Assembly (NCBI GenBank): GCA_016801845.1
Contig: CM028918.1
Coordinates: 16,608,501 to 16,672,500, forward strand
Length of the DNA stretch: 64,000 bases
Reading direction: 5' to 3'
From: Polydactylus sextarius
Lineage: Eukaryota > Chordata > Actinopteri > Polynemidae
Below are positions 1 through 10,441 of the stretch, piece by piece. The translations under genes and the position numbers were made by a program. Positions within the stretch are counted from its first letter, which is position 1. Each line of letters opens with the position of its first letter. Under the pieces are notes generated by a model. That model had not been told where the DNA came from. It ran no database searches and saw only the letters and a list, made by a program, of their open reading frames with translations.

Positions 1-1236
1 AAAAATAACAATCTTTTTTTCGTTTCATTTTGTTTTTGTTTTTTTTTTTTTTTTTTGCTCTGTCAAAAACCAAAGCAGGCATCTGGTGTTTACATACAGT
101 AGCATGGACTTAATGCACAGTCAATACAATATACAAGATCTTAAGTAGAAAACAACACATCTGAAAAAATAACACTTGTACTCATGTAGCTTCATTGTCA
201 CAGAGGATGTAAAAAGCAACACTGGGTCTGTTTAAGAGGGAACGCAGTGATAATTAAAGTGTACACGTGAAAAGGACAAATTTGCCTACAGTAGATGTTT
301 TTTTTTTTGTGTTTTTAAATAGTTAAGAAAAGTAAGTTATCGTCTGCATATGAGTATATCGTCATATTACTTTTGCTTTAAGTGCAGAATTTTTAAACCC
401 TGCCTGCAAATTACATTTCCCTTTGTGACGGCTACTGCTACCTTTGTTGAAAGCCAACAACTTGACTTTTCGAGAGGTTAGCTTTTTTAACAATGGATAA
501 AATACACATGTGACATTGACTTCTACAGCCAGCGTACGACCTGAGTGGTTAGTAGTAGCAGCAGATTTAGTAGCTCATATAGCTAATGTTGTATAAAGGA
601 CAGGCAGACAGGGTTGATACGGCAAGGACATGTCATACAGTAGTTACGTAATAAATATATTTTTTTCCATACACTAAGGACAAACAACTTTTTTTTTTTT
701 TTAAAGTCAGTGACTCAAATTCACTCAAGTGTCTCTACACACTCACATATCATTCTGTGTCTACTTTCTTTGCGGGTGAACGGATAAATCGTGTGCCTTG
801 ATCACCATGAAATCACACTTTGGTACAAAAATCAGACACTAAATCATGTAATCAAAATACCTGTAAATCAAAAAAAAAAAAAAAAAAAGTTTTTTTAAAT
901 GTTTTAGCATGTGTCCTTGGCCCTGACTGTTTGCAATGTTGTTTAAAAAAATAAAATAAAAACAGAAATTACGTGATTGCGTGTCATGATGTCACTTCCT
1001 GTCCAATCAGCAGCTACGGTTTCATGGAGTGGGAGGCGTTGAGGTCACTTTGTGCCACTCTCTTTAGCAGCTTCGTGGACGCTGAATGAGCGAGGAGTCA
1101 TCTGAAGGTGGCGTTTATTACGTTTTTCTTTTCTTTTTTTTTTTTTTACTGTCATTCTCATGTCGTTAAAGTCTGTGTGGCGGCTCCGCGGACGGAAGCA
1201 TCGCAAAGTCTTAGAAAAAGTGGCAAAATCACCTCA
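1..1236 (-). other. atf3: atf3 3' UTR and flank (end not resolved)
   Basis: No coding exon. On the atf3 strand the stretch is rich in A/U with several ATTTA pentamers (for example opposite 647-655 and 892-900) and homopolymer runs at 39-56 and 870-888. This suits the AU-rich, unstable mRNA known for ATF3. An AATAAA on the minus strand at 1114-1119 lies about 120 bases after the stop. Whether it is used, or the UTR runs on past the left edge, cannot be told. Confidence 0.5.
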
Positions 1237-2183
1237 TCATAGGTGACTGGGACACTGAATGTGGTCGAGGGTCAGGAGTCCTCCGTTGAGAGGCGCTACC
1301 GAGGAAGTGGTCGAGGACAAGGAAGAGGAGGAGGAGGAGGAGGTGGTGGTGGAGGTGAGGTTGTGGAGTTGTAAGGTGCTCTCGTTGATGTGCTGGATGA
1401 AGAGGTTCCTCTCGTCCTCTGGCGTTTGGCCGTTCTGGGCTCGGACGATGCAGGTGGGTCGGTGCAGGTTGAGCATGTAGACCAGCTGCTGCTTCTGCTG
1501 CTTCAGCTCCTCGATCTGAGCTTTCAGTTCAGCATTAACACTCTCCAGCTTCTCCGACTCCTGCGGGGAAAGTGTTGAAAATAAAAAAAATTAGATCAAA
1601 ATTTAATACAAAAGGCTACTGGAACCTGAAACCCTCGGAAACCGAGCTGCTTTGTTATCTTTGTTATCATGAAAGTTGAAAAGTACCTTCTGCAGACATT
1701 CTGTCTTCTCCTTCTTCTTGTTGCGACACTTTGCAGCTGCAATTTTGTTCCTCTCTCGCCTCCTTTTCCTCCTCTCATGCTCCTCATATGTCAACTATAC
1801 AATAAACCAAAGACAAAAAAAACAGTCGATATTTTACTCCTAAAAAAACACACACACACACACACATACATACTCAAAACTAAAAATATAGATGACAACG
1901 CTTCTCCTCTCTCTCCCATCCTTACCTCTCTCTTGACCCCGGACCCGTGGCCGTACTGCTCGGAGGCTCGGTCCGAGCTGGAACTGGCTCCGTCTGAGCT
2001 CATGTCGGCGCTGAGCCCGTTGGACAGTCGCTTGGTCTGGATAGCGAGCCGCAGCTCCTCTTTCACGATGGGTGTGAAGTTGGTGAAGTCGTCCAGGGTG
2101 AGTGAACCTGGTGGGGACAGCGATGGAACCAGGGCGGAGCAGCTGATATCGGCCAGTGAAGGACCTGAGTGCTGAAGCATCAT
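1237..2183 (-). CDS. atf3: ATF3, cyclic AMP-dependent transcription factor (bZIP)
   Basis: Stress-induced bZIP factor that binds ATF/CRE sites in the nucleus as homodimer or heterodimer with Jun-family proteins. Coding exons on the minus strand are 2183-1926 (86 codons), 1794-1687 (36) and 1560-1237 (107 plus stop). All junctions are GT-AG and phase 0, giving 229 residues. The N-terminus (MMLQ, then LSPPGSL and VKEELRLAIQ) is typical of ATF3 and not of its relative JDP2. The basic region lies at about residues 93-113 with the N-x-x-A-A-x-x-C-R signature (N102, A105, A106, C109, R110), and the leucine zipper at about 114-145. The conserved tail (HRPTCIVRAQNG, PEDERNLFIQ) follows. Human ATF3 has 181 residues and stops just after the equivalent of residue 186. 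Here 43 further Ser/Thr-rich residues follow, with seven serines at 196-202. The start is the first of two consecutive ATGs, one base after a 3' splice site. Identity is very secure; the extended C-terminus is read directly. Confidence 0.95.
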
Positions 2184-2443
2184 TCTGGAAACACAGAGGT
2201 CAAATGATAAGATAAGACTGAGTTTCTTTTTCTTTTTCTACTGATTTATGACAATTCAAATTTGTATCCAAATGTTAAGTTTGCATGTTAGACAAGGCTA
2301 CGTAACAGAAACAGAGAAGGATGAGGAAGAAGTTGTTGTGACAATGTGGAACCAACCAAGACCAAGACTCAAACAACAAATATTTGTCCTTTGGAAAAAA
2401 AGCCATAAACAATTAATGATAAGCACTGTTATGGTGTTTGCGC

Positions 2444-2446
<3 letters not shown>

Positions 2447-2479
<33 letters not shown>
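2447..2479 (+). repeat. Microsatellite (TG)n in atf3 intron 1
   Basis: About 33 bases of TG with a CGCG/TGCG start. Confidence 0.95.
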
Positions 2480-2480
<1 letters not shown>

Positions 2481-3198
2481 GTTCAAACATGAGAGTGACT
2501 CACAAGAGATTTAGGAGTGACCGATAAGATGATTATGATGTTTATATCAGGTCAGTGAAACCATAACAAACACACTCATAACACAGTCATTACAACATTA
2601 AGTTATATTTCCATATAATAATATTGTCAATGTCTCATAATCACTTGTTTTTTACTTAATGTTGATTTCCCAATTAACCTAATGTTGATGTTGATTTACA
2701 GTATGTACACAACTCAATACAGTTTGAATATTAAGTCATTATATGTATTAAATATCTAATTTTGCCATTATAATATTTTATTTTTTGAAATAATGATAAA
2801 ATTACAATTAAATAACACAAACACACTAAAATGATCCTAAAACTTGATCATATATATGTGAATTCACAAGGTTTTAAAAAAGTGAACACGTGAAACACGA
2901 TGAACAAAGAAGAAAACATCTCTGAAAAGTGTTGTAAAGTTAAAAAAAACAACTGCTTTTCACGCACCGTTGCAAGTTAAGACAGACACCAAAGTGTCGT
3001 GCTTTTCTATGCAAATGTTCGGTATGAGTCATGAAAAGAGTTGTGAACTTTTAGAAAAGTCAGGTGTCCCGGGACATCCGCGCGTCAGGGAAACACCGGG
3101 ACTCCTGAGCTGAAAGAAGCCGGACTACACGGCCACAACAACCGCCTCCTCCTCTACCTTCACCCCCCCCACCTCTGGAAACCCAACATTTCTCTTAC

Positions 3199-3338
3199 CT
3201 GTCAGAGCTTTGGAGTGACTGTCCGCGGTGAAAACTGTGGAGAAAACAAAAGTCCTCCTCTTTGTAGTCGCGTCTCGCTCTTCGCCCTTTTTCTTTAACT
3301 GTGTTTCTCGCTGCTGCCGTGTTCAAAGTTGCGCTTGT
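3199..3338 (-). other. atf3: atf3 5' untranslated exon 1 (right end approximate)
   Basis: A strong donor (CAG|GTAAGA on the minus strand) ends at 3199. It lies 1,014 bp upstream of the acceptor at 2184/2185 that precedes the coding exon. The right end is placed about 25-30 bp downstream of the TATA box at 3362-3369. There is no ATG in this stretch on the minus strand, so no upstream ORF is evident. Confidence 0.7.
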
Positions 3339-3361
3339 GTCCGGTTCGTTGCATCACCCTG

Positions 3362-3369
3362 CTTTTATA
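3362..3369 (-). promoter_or_regulatory. atf3: atf3 TATA box
   Basis: TATAAAAG on the minus strand, about 160 bp upstream of the exon 1 donor and embedded in a GC-rich patch. This fits the TATA-containing immediate-early promoter known for ATF3 genes. Confidence 0.8.
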
Positions 3370-3389
3370 GCGGCTGAGCTGACGACGCG

Positions 3390-3410
3390 GGGGCGGGGCG
3401 TGATGACGTT
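3390..3410 (-). promoter_or_regulatory. atf3: GC box and CRE-like half-site in the atf3 proximal promoter
   Basis: GGGGCGGGGCG at 3390-3400 is an Sp1-type GC box. TGATGACGTT follows immediately at 3401-3410 and contains a TGACG half-site. Both lie 20-50 bp upstream of the TATA box. Confidence 0.6.
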
Positions 3411-3474
3411 GCCAGGAGGAATGCTGGGCAGAGTGAGGGAGGCGGGACAGCGAGACACCGGGAGAGGATGGGGG

Positions 3475-3482
3475 TGACGTCA
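3475..3482. promoter_or_regulatory. atf3: Perfect CRE/ATF palindrome upstream of atf3
   Basis: TGACGTCA, the full palindromic ATF/CREB site, about 105 bp upstream of the TATA box. ATF3 genes are known to autoregulate and to be induced through such sites. Function here is inferred from position. Confidence 0.7.
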
Positions 3483-3510
3483 TCCTATTAATAGAAGGCT
3501 GATCCCGCGA

Positions 3511-3519
3511 TGATGCAAT
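3511..3519 (+). promoter_or_regulatory. atf3: CARE (C/EBP-ATF composite, amino-acid-response type) upstream of atf3
   Basis: TGATGCAAT matches the C/EBP-ATF response element bound by ATF4 in the integrated stress response. Mammalian ATF3 promoters carry a near-identical site closer to the start. This one is about 140 bp upstream of the TATA box. Confidence 0.6.
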
Positions 3520-3544
3520 CTAGCAACGGCGAGCTGTTCTGCCA

Positions 3545-4195
3545 TAACAGGACAGCCCCGCCCCCCTCCACCTCCCTCCTCCACCTCCTCTCTGTTTATT
3601 CTCCCCCTTCAGTCGCTCCTGAAACTCTGCTTTTCCCACTTTTTTTCTTTTCCTCTTGTCCTCCCTGTATTTATTTACCTTTACTTTCTTCTCTTTCACT
3701 TACTCCTCTCCTCCCACTCCTCACTCTGTTCTTCTTTCATTCTTTCCACTTCTTCTTCTTCCCTCCTACATCGTCTCCTTCCCCCTTTTCCATCTTTATC
3801 TCGTCTCCTTTTCTTCTTCTCTTCTCTTCTCTTCCTCCTTCTCTCTTGTTTTTCCTTCCTTCACCTCTTCCACCCTCTCTTTCCTCCTCGGCACCTTCTT
3901 CACCTTCTTCCTCACTCATTTCCTCCTCTTTCTCTCTTTGCCTCTTCTTTTTCCTCTTCCCATTTCTCTTCTAAATTGCCCCCCACCCCCACCCCACCCC
4001 ATATTTTTCATCCATCCGTTATCATCTAATTACTTTCTCTCTTCCTATATGTCTCCATTGGACCCTCCACCCTTCCTTTCTCCTTGCCTCCTTTGTTTTA
4101 GTCCCTTTCCTCCATCCTTTCCTCTCCTCCGTCTTCCCCCACCCACTCTATACTTAAGTTCCTCTGTATATTTTTGAATTTCTCTCTTTCATTCT
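3545..4195 (+). repeat. Long polypyrimidine tract
   Basis: About 650 bases that are almost wholly C and T on the plus strand, made of irregular TCC, TTCC and TTC units. Long open frames in it are by-products of the missing purines. It starts right behind the atf3 promoter. Tracts of this kind can form triplex (H-) DNA. Confidence 0.85.
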
Positions 4196-7100
4196 TTTTC
4201 AGAGCTGAATTTAAACCTTAAACTTACAACAACTCCCTCTATATCCTTTATATCATTGCCTGTTTTTAACACTGACAGAGATTTCCAACACAGAAATTCC
4301 ACACTAACGAGTGAATAATACTCTTCAGGCTGAATGACAGCAGACGGTTATTTATTCTGTGGTTACCTCTCACCAGTTGGGGTATAAAGCTGTGAGCTGA
4401 AGCAGAAACACATGGTCAGATTGATGGAGTAGCTCCACTAGTTCTGATTTGTGACATTTCTTTTTTAAAAGAAAAAAAAAAACTGTGACCCATTTTCTTT
4501 TTTTTTTTTTTTTTTTTTTTTTAAATAATTGGAATAATTGCGGTGGTCAGCTGCTCGGTAGGTACATGTTTTCTTTCTCTAGTGTTGTACACTGATGTAT
4601 CAACACCCATGAGCTCTGAAGTGGCTTTGCTGTGACCTACGACATTCTGAGTCTTAATTTGTCTTAATCGGCTGATCTTGTTTACTGGCCTGCTGAAACA
4701 GATGGGGGATTTCCTGAGAGGTACAGTCACAGGGGAGCAGTTTTACCATCAAAACATACAATTATTATCATTATTAATAGAAAAGACACTGTTAGTAGAT
4801 ATAAAAATGCCTATGTAGATATACTGTAACCATGTCTTCTTATAGAAGTAGTGGTATATTTTCAGTGCTGGTAGTTTGGATACAGTTGGCACCTCACTAG
4901 TAGTAAATGTGCTCATTTCGGGAGAAGTGGAAGTACGTTGAACTCTTGACTGTTAACTCACAGGAATTAATTTATATGTTTGTCTCGATTTGACATCATT
5001 CAAAGTGCAAAAACAGGCTCCTGTAGGTTTATGACAGCACTGTGAATATGCTGTTTACCTCACAACTGTCGCTGTGATCGCTCTCTAGAGTTGTTGCTTT
5101 TGATACGCGTTCACACTAACTGGAGTAACTTGGGTGGCACCATCGAACCATAGTGGAGCGTAACATCTGTTGGTCGCCCTCTGAACTGACCCGAACCAGT
5201 TTTAAGCAGAAATTAGCAGCTTCTTTCATCACCAGCCATCACCCCCCTTTTTTTTTCCTCTCGCTTCCTTAACTCTCATTTCCTGTCATTTCCAGCTAAA
5301 AGCCGATTGCTGTTGTAATCTAGAAACTTCCAGTTTCATTTTCTATGACATATGTTTTTTCTCAGAAACATCACTTAGAGTTTAGAAATTGTGAAATGTG
5401 GAAATTAGGTGGCATGTGGATATTGTTTCATGGCTTTTTTTTTTTTAAACGATAAAAAAACAGGAAACTTGACTTAACATCACAGTTCGGGTGAAGGTGA
5501 CTGACATGATCTAGAAACTCCCATAAGTGATGTCAAGTGTATGTGTTTTCATTCGTCCTGGGTCATGCATTGTTTCCAGTGAAGCCTTTACAACTCCTTT
5601 GTGCTAATTTTCCATTTAGGGGAGCCCTCGTATTGTGTGTGTGTGTGTTTGTGCAATGGTTTTATAACTAGTGTGCCATAGTGTATACCAGCTGTAAAAG
5701 CAGTAAAAAATAGTTAATAATAAATCAAATGGTATTCTCCTGCTGACAAATTTATCAGATGTTAAGGATGGAACCTTTTTTTTTCCAAGTTCACCCACAG
5801 CGCTGATAATCAGGCTGAGAGTTCAGCGATAAGACCAAATCTGGGACGGTGAGGGTAGAAACATGAGACATCTGTTTGCTAGGAAAAGAGTGAACTGAAA
5901 ACTTAGAAATATTTGATTGATTATAATAAAATAGTTGTTTTCACAAGGTACGTTGGATTGACAAAAAAAATCTGATGTGAGATCATCAATTATATGTATT
6001 AAAATATATATTTATTTTATTTATGAAAGTCTATAATGACTATATACATATATATATAAATAATGTTTAATTCATACGTGGTATGTATCACGACATCATT
6101 TTTTTTTTCTCCTTTTACTTTTGTTTCTTCTGGCCTTTGTTGCAATACATTTATTGAAATAGTAAAACCACATGAACCACACTGGGTTTTCAAAGTAAGT
6201 GTTGATCAGACCAGGGACAGTCAGAGAAAATGGGAATCAGTGTCAGACGCATGAACAGTAACAGGATATTGTAAAAAAAAAAAAAAAAAAAATCCCACAG
6301 ACTCAGAAACTCAGTCAGGAAATCACATAGAACAGCGAAAACGAAAGTTTCGGCTTAATTTTGTAAAAAACTGCATCGTGTGTATTATCACACAGGGGAT
6401 ATTGAAGTGACAGAGACTTTGGACTGTGTCTCACTACGCTGAGGAAAACTCATTGACGAAGTTTTTATTGTTTATAACTGCTTTGTATTTCAGTTTAACA
6501 GACATATATTTTTACAATAGCAGTCAAATGTCCAACAAAAACACAAGACAATATCATTCTGGGCAATTCTTTCTTTCTTTCCTTCTTTTTTTAAAATTTC
6601 ATAAAGCCTTATTGGCTTCACTTTTCATATTAAAGGCACAATTTCATCCTTTAAAGGTGCTATGTCGCTAACGTTAGCATGAATCCAGCAAATCCAGCAG
6701 TAAACTTTATGTCTCTACTCTCTAAGAGCTATCTCCTGACCTCTGAGAGCAAATATGGCAGCTTTAATGAGCCAGGTTGAACTGTATTCAAGTCATAATG
6801 AAGAGATATCAGGTAGTATAGTATAAATTGTAGGACTCAATAAATCAGAAAAGGACAAAAGAAATGACGAAGTGAATGAACACAGCATAACAGTCGTCAA
6901 AGAGAAGCTAATATCAGCCAATTTAATTTGCTTTGTTAAGTTCTTTCAGTATTTTTTAAATAACGTTCAGCCCCTCAGGCTCTGACTTCGTGAATGTGCG
7001 TGATCCACATTCCAGTTTTAGGTAATACGTCTTTTAAAAGATGACGCTTACATGTCGACGCTGAGTCTAATTACAGATGACATGCTGGTAGTTGTATTTT

Positions 7101-8640
7101 CTTATTTTCATTTTTATTTTTAGAGTGACAGACAATCAAGAAAATACTGTAGCTGCGGAGGCGTAAACACACACACACAGACACAGAGAGACACAGACAT
7201 ACGCTGTGTCGCTCTCTTAGCAGACAGACGGGTGTTGAAAAGTTTATGAGGTCAGTGTGGTAATCCAGATTGATGCTGCGACGTGAAGTCACCGCTGACC
7301 CTGTTGACTATTAATACCATATGATCGGAGAGCGAACCCGCCAGCTAAATATTACATTCTCTATTTTTATATTTGAAAGGTTTTCGTGCCAGTGCACTAT
7401 GTGTGGTCACACCCACGTATACAGCGGGGGAGAGGCCCGAGTCTGGTGTTTGTCTGCCAACATTTCAGAGCCACAACTTCATATTACTTAAGGACTTAAC
7501 TTTTTGAAAGTGTGAATTAAATAATAACATTTGCTGTGTTTAAATTGGTAAAAGTACAAGAGGGTGGAGAAGATTTTTTTAATCTTGTTTTGCATATTTT
7601 CAGGTCATGTCCAGACAATGTTTCCAGTGATTGCCAGCAATTATAAAATAAGCAAACCAGAAGTGAACTCACTGGTGGGAGTTTTATTCAGGATAATACG
7701 TAACGTCATTTAGTTTCATCAATGGGTAAATATTTCATCCAACCTCACCTCACGCCGCTGTGGTCCCACTTTTTGCATGTGCTCTCAGCCGTAACCACAG
7801 GGAGTATGTATGATTTTTAAGCTTTCAAGCATAGGCCGATGTGTTGATAAGACAAACACAAAACCTCTGGCTCCTGATGTAACCTGTGAGTTTCACTATG
7901 AGGGAACAAAAATATGACGGAGTTTCAATTTGAGCATCCGCTCTGAATAGAACAGAAAGCAAAAAAAAACAAAACAAAAACAAAAACAAATAAGATACTG
8001 TAAATCTTTTCACTGTTTGTTTTATGAGGAAATACAACAGACACCTATATTCACCCCCGCTTTTCCCTCACTCCAGTTAAGTGAAGTGGGAGTAGATGTA
8101 GCACAGATGCTATAAAGTGGATGTGTTTGTAATTTGTCTCTTTTGTTGGTGACTGTTTTACTAGACTGTTTAGATGAGGAGGGTCAGGTCACAGTTGTAT
8201 GAACTTTTTAGACACTTATTTTTTTTTACTAAGAATATCAGTGAAGTACAGTAAAAGCATCATTTACTGTACTTGGTCTAAAAATAGAAGCAGATATTTA
8301 TTAATGGTGATTAGTGGTGGAAATAGTTCAATAAATATGAGACACAAAAAGCTCGAAAACAACAAAACAATTTCATGATGTATGTGTTGTGGTCTGTTTT
8401 GTAATCTACCTCCGGTCCCATGAGTTTCAGAATAAGAACATTTGAGAAAAGTGACCTTAATTATTTCCTGCATATCTAAATGAGACTACAGCATTAAAAT
8501 GTTCTGATAATGAAATAAAAGTGCTTATGGTGATGATGCTAAGTGTTGCTGTGAAGAAGGGAGGAGGCTTCCCATCTTTCTGGTGTTTTTTTCTCGGTTG
8601 CCCGCTAGTTGCCCGGTAAAGCCATCGGTAGATGAGAGGC
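4196..8640. other. Intergenic, no gene seen
   Basis: AT-rich intergenic DNA upstream of atf3. It holds a T run at 4499-4522, an A run at 6271-6291, short (TG)n at 5635-5648 and (CA)/(GA) simple sequence at 7148-7198. No frame shows family resemblance or exon-like boundaries. Confidence 0.6.
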
Positions 8641-8643
8641 ATT

Positions 8644-8677
8644 ATTTCCCGGAAAGGAAGAGGGTGACGTAATCTGC
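8644..8677 (-). promoter_or_regulatory. Candidate regulatory element: CRE plus TTCCGGGAA, copy 1
   Basis: On the minus strand this reads CAGATTACGTCA, an 8-base spacer, then CCTTTCCGGGAA. It contains an ATF/CRE core and a TTCNNNGAA STAT-type palindrome. It is the inverted counterpart of 9187-9211 and sits in a GC-richer patch about 5.3 kb upstream of the atf3 start. Confidence 0.45.
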
Positions 8678-9186
8678 TCCTGCTGGGCATAAGAGATGAG
8701 GAGGAGGAGGAGGACAACAGAGGAGCTATTGTTTATGGCTCTGCTGCTATAGAAAATATGTCAAATAAAACTTACACTGATGCAACATAGTAAAAATAAA
8801 TAAATAAATAAATCATTTGAGAATTAAAATTATTTCAGAATTTAACTTGGGAATTTTGAAATATGTTTTTTTTTTTTTAATAATCACAATATCTACCACT
8901 GGATATATTATATTATATTATATTCCATGATAATTAATATTTATGTATAGAACAATATTCATAAGGTTTTAAATGCAATAAAACAATAGACTATAACAAA
9001 ATTATTAATAATATAATGTAAAAAATGTAATATTGTATAACTGAAACCATACTATATTTTTGCATATGTAGTATTAATTATATTTGCCTCCATATATTTA
9101 ATAATAACAATAATAATAATAATACATTTCAATGTTTTGTTTTGTTTTGTTTATTTATTTAGTGTATTTTCACCGTCCTCCTCGTA

Positions 9187-9212
9187 CAGATTACGTCATC
9201 CTTTCCGGGAAG
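9187..9212 (+). promoter_or_regulatory. Candidate regulatory element: CRE plus TTCCGGGAA, copy 2
   Basis: CAGATTACGTCA, a two-base spacer, then CCTTTCCGGGAA, identical in both blocks to the inverted copy at 8644-8677. A further GGGAATCCGGGAAAT follows at about 9255. The surrounding 9171-9350 is CpG-containing and GC-rich, bordered by 8750-9170, which is extremely AT-rich. Confidence 0.45.
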
Positions 9213-9727
9213 CGGCGGCTCTTCCTCCTCCTCTCTTCTTCTTCTCTATCACGGGGAATCCGGGAAATACCCCTCCTCTCCTCCTCCCTCCCTCCGGTGT
9301 CGGTGTCGGTAGCATCACGCCACCGCCTCTAATCCCGGTGAAACTAGGCGATAAACGATATTTTTTTTTCATTTTATTTTGAAGGTTACGGGATTATTTG
9401 CACTTTCGATCTGAGTCATTTCGCCACATTCCTGTAAATGAAACGAAGCTGAGGACCAGAGCAGCAACTGTCAACACTGCAGGTTTATGATCCAGTGCCA
9501 TTTCCAGAAAACAACACTTCTAGTTCTTCCACGCTGCTGAATGTTTTCCTGTTCAGTGAATCTCAGCCAATCAGCAGCGACCTGCGGGAAACTGACCTGA
9601 TGTGATAAATGGATATATGATAATAAATAACTGCAATAAAATCCAATAGCTTCAGATTATATGACATGAATCCACTGCTCAGTGATGATGACATGATTAG
9701 TGCATTAACTGTTTCAACAAAACAAGA

Positions 9728-9730
<3 letters not shown>

Positions 9731-9790
<60 letters not shown>
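9731..9790 (+). repeat. Compound microsatellite (TA)n(TG)n
   Basis: About 34 bases of alternating TA run directly into about 26 bases of TG, then a few interrupted TG units. Confidence 0.95.
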
Positions 9791-10408
9791 GGTGTGTGTA
9801 CAAGTTGTGTACTACAAGTTGTGTTTTCCAGCCCTCATTGGTCACAAACTGAGCCACCACATTCCTATTTTCAAAATAAAGCTTCAGTCACAAGCTTGAA
9901 CAGTTTGCAGGTTCACACAGACTTGGAGACTTTGGGTCGCCCTCCCAGGAAGACTTTTGCAGAGTTTGCTAAAGGGAATTTGTGTTGTGACATGAGGATT
10001 ACTGAAGAAAAAGATTTTAAAAAAGTTTTAATTGTTAAGAAAAAAAAAAAAAGAATTCTACTCAAAGTCGATATTCTGCTCACACATTCTAACACTAACA
10101 GCCAAATGAAATATAAAATAAAAATGAAAAGTAAAATAAAAGACAGGAAGTGCCCTTGACCTTGACCTTCAAATTATTCAAAATTTCTTATAAATACTTC
10201 AAATTTTACCTGTTTTTCCCCCACTGGTCTGTTTTTATCAGTGTATATTTATTATATTGTTTTATTTCATAGGGTTATCTTTTTATTATATTTAAAGTTT
10301 ATAATTGACCTCACACTTTCGTCACTGTATTTCAAAATCATTCACACCTTATTTTTCTCTTTCACTTTCATTTTATTCAAATTCGTTATTAATATACTTA
10401 CCACAAAT

Positions 10409-10410
<2 letters not shown>

Positions 10411-10441
<31 letters not shown>
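10411..10441 (+). repeat. Poly(T) tract
   Basis: 31 consecutive T residues, the longest pure homopolymer in the left half. It may be the tail of an old minus-strand retroposon, but no element body was recognised beside it. Confidence 0.9.

Noticed and set aside
3510..4177. Long open frames rich in Ser, Pro, Phe and Leu
   Set aside because: They are produced by the polypyrimidine tract, which cannot form stop codons on that strand. No domain, splice or codon-bias support.
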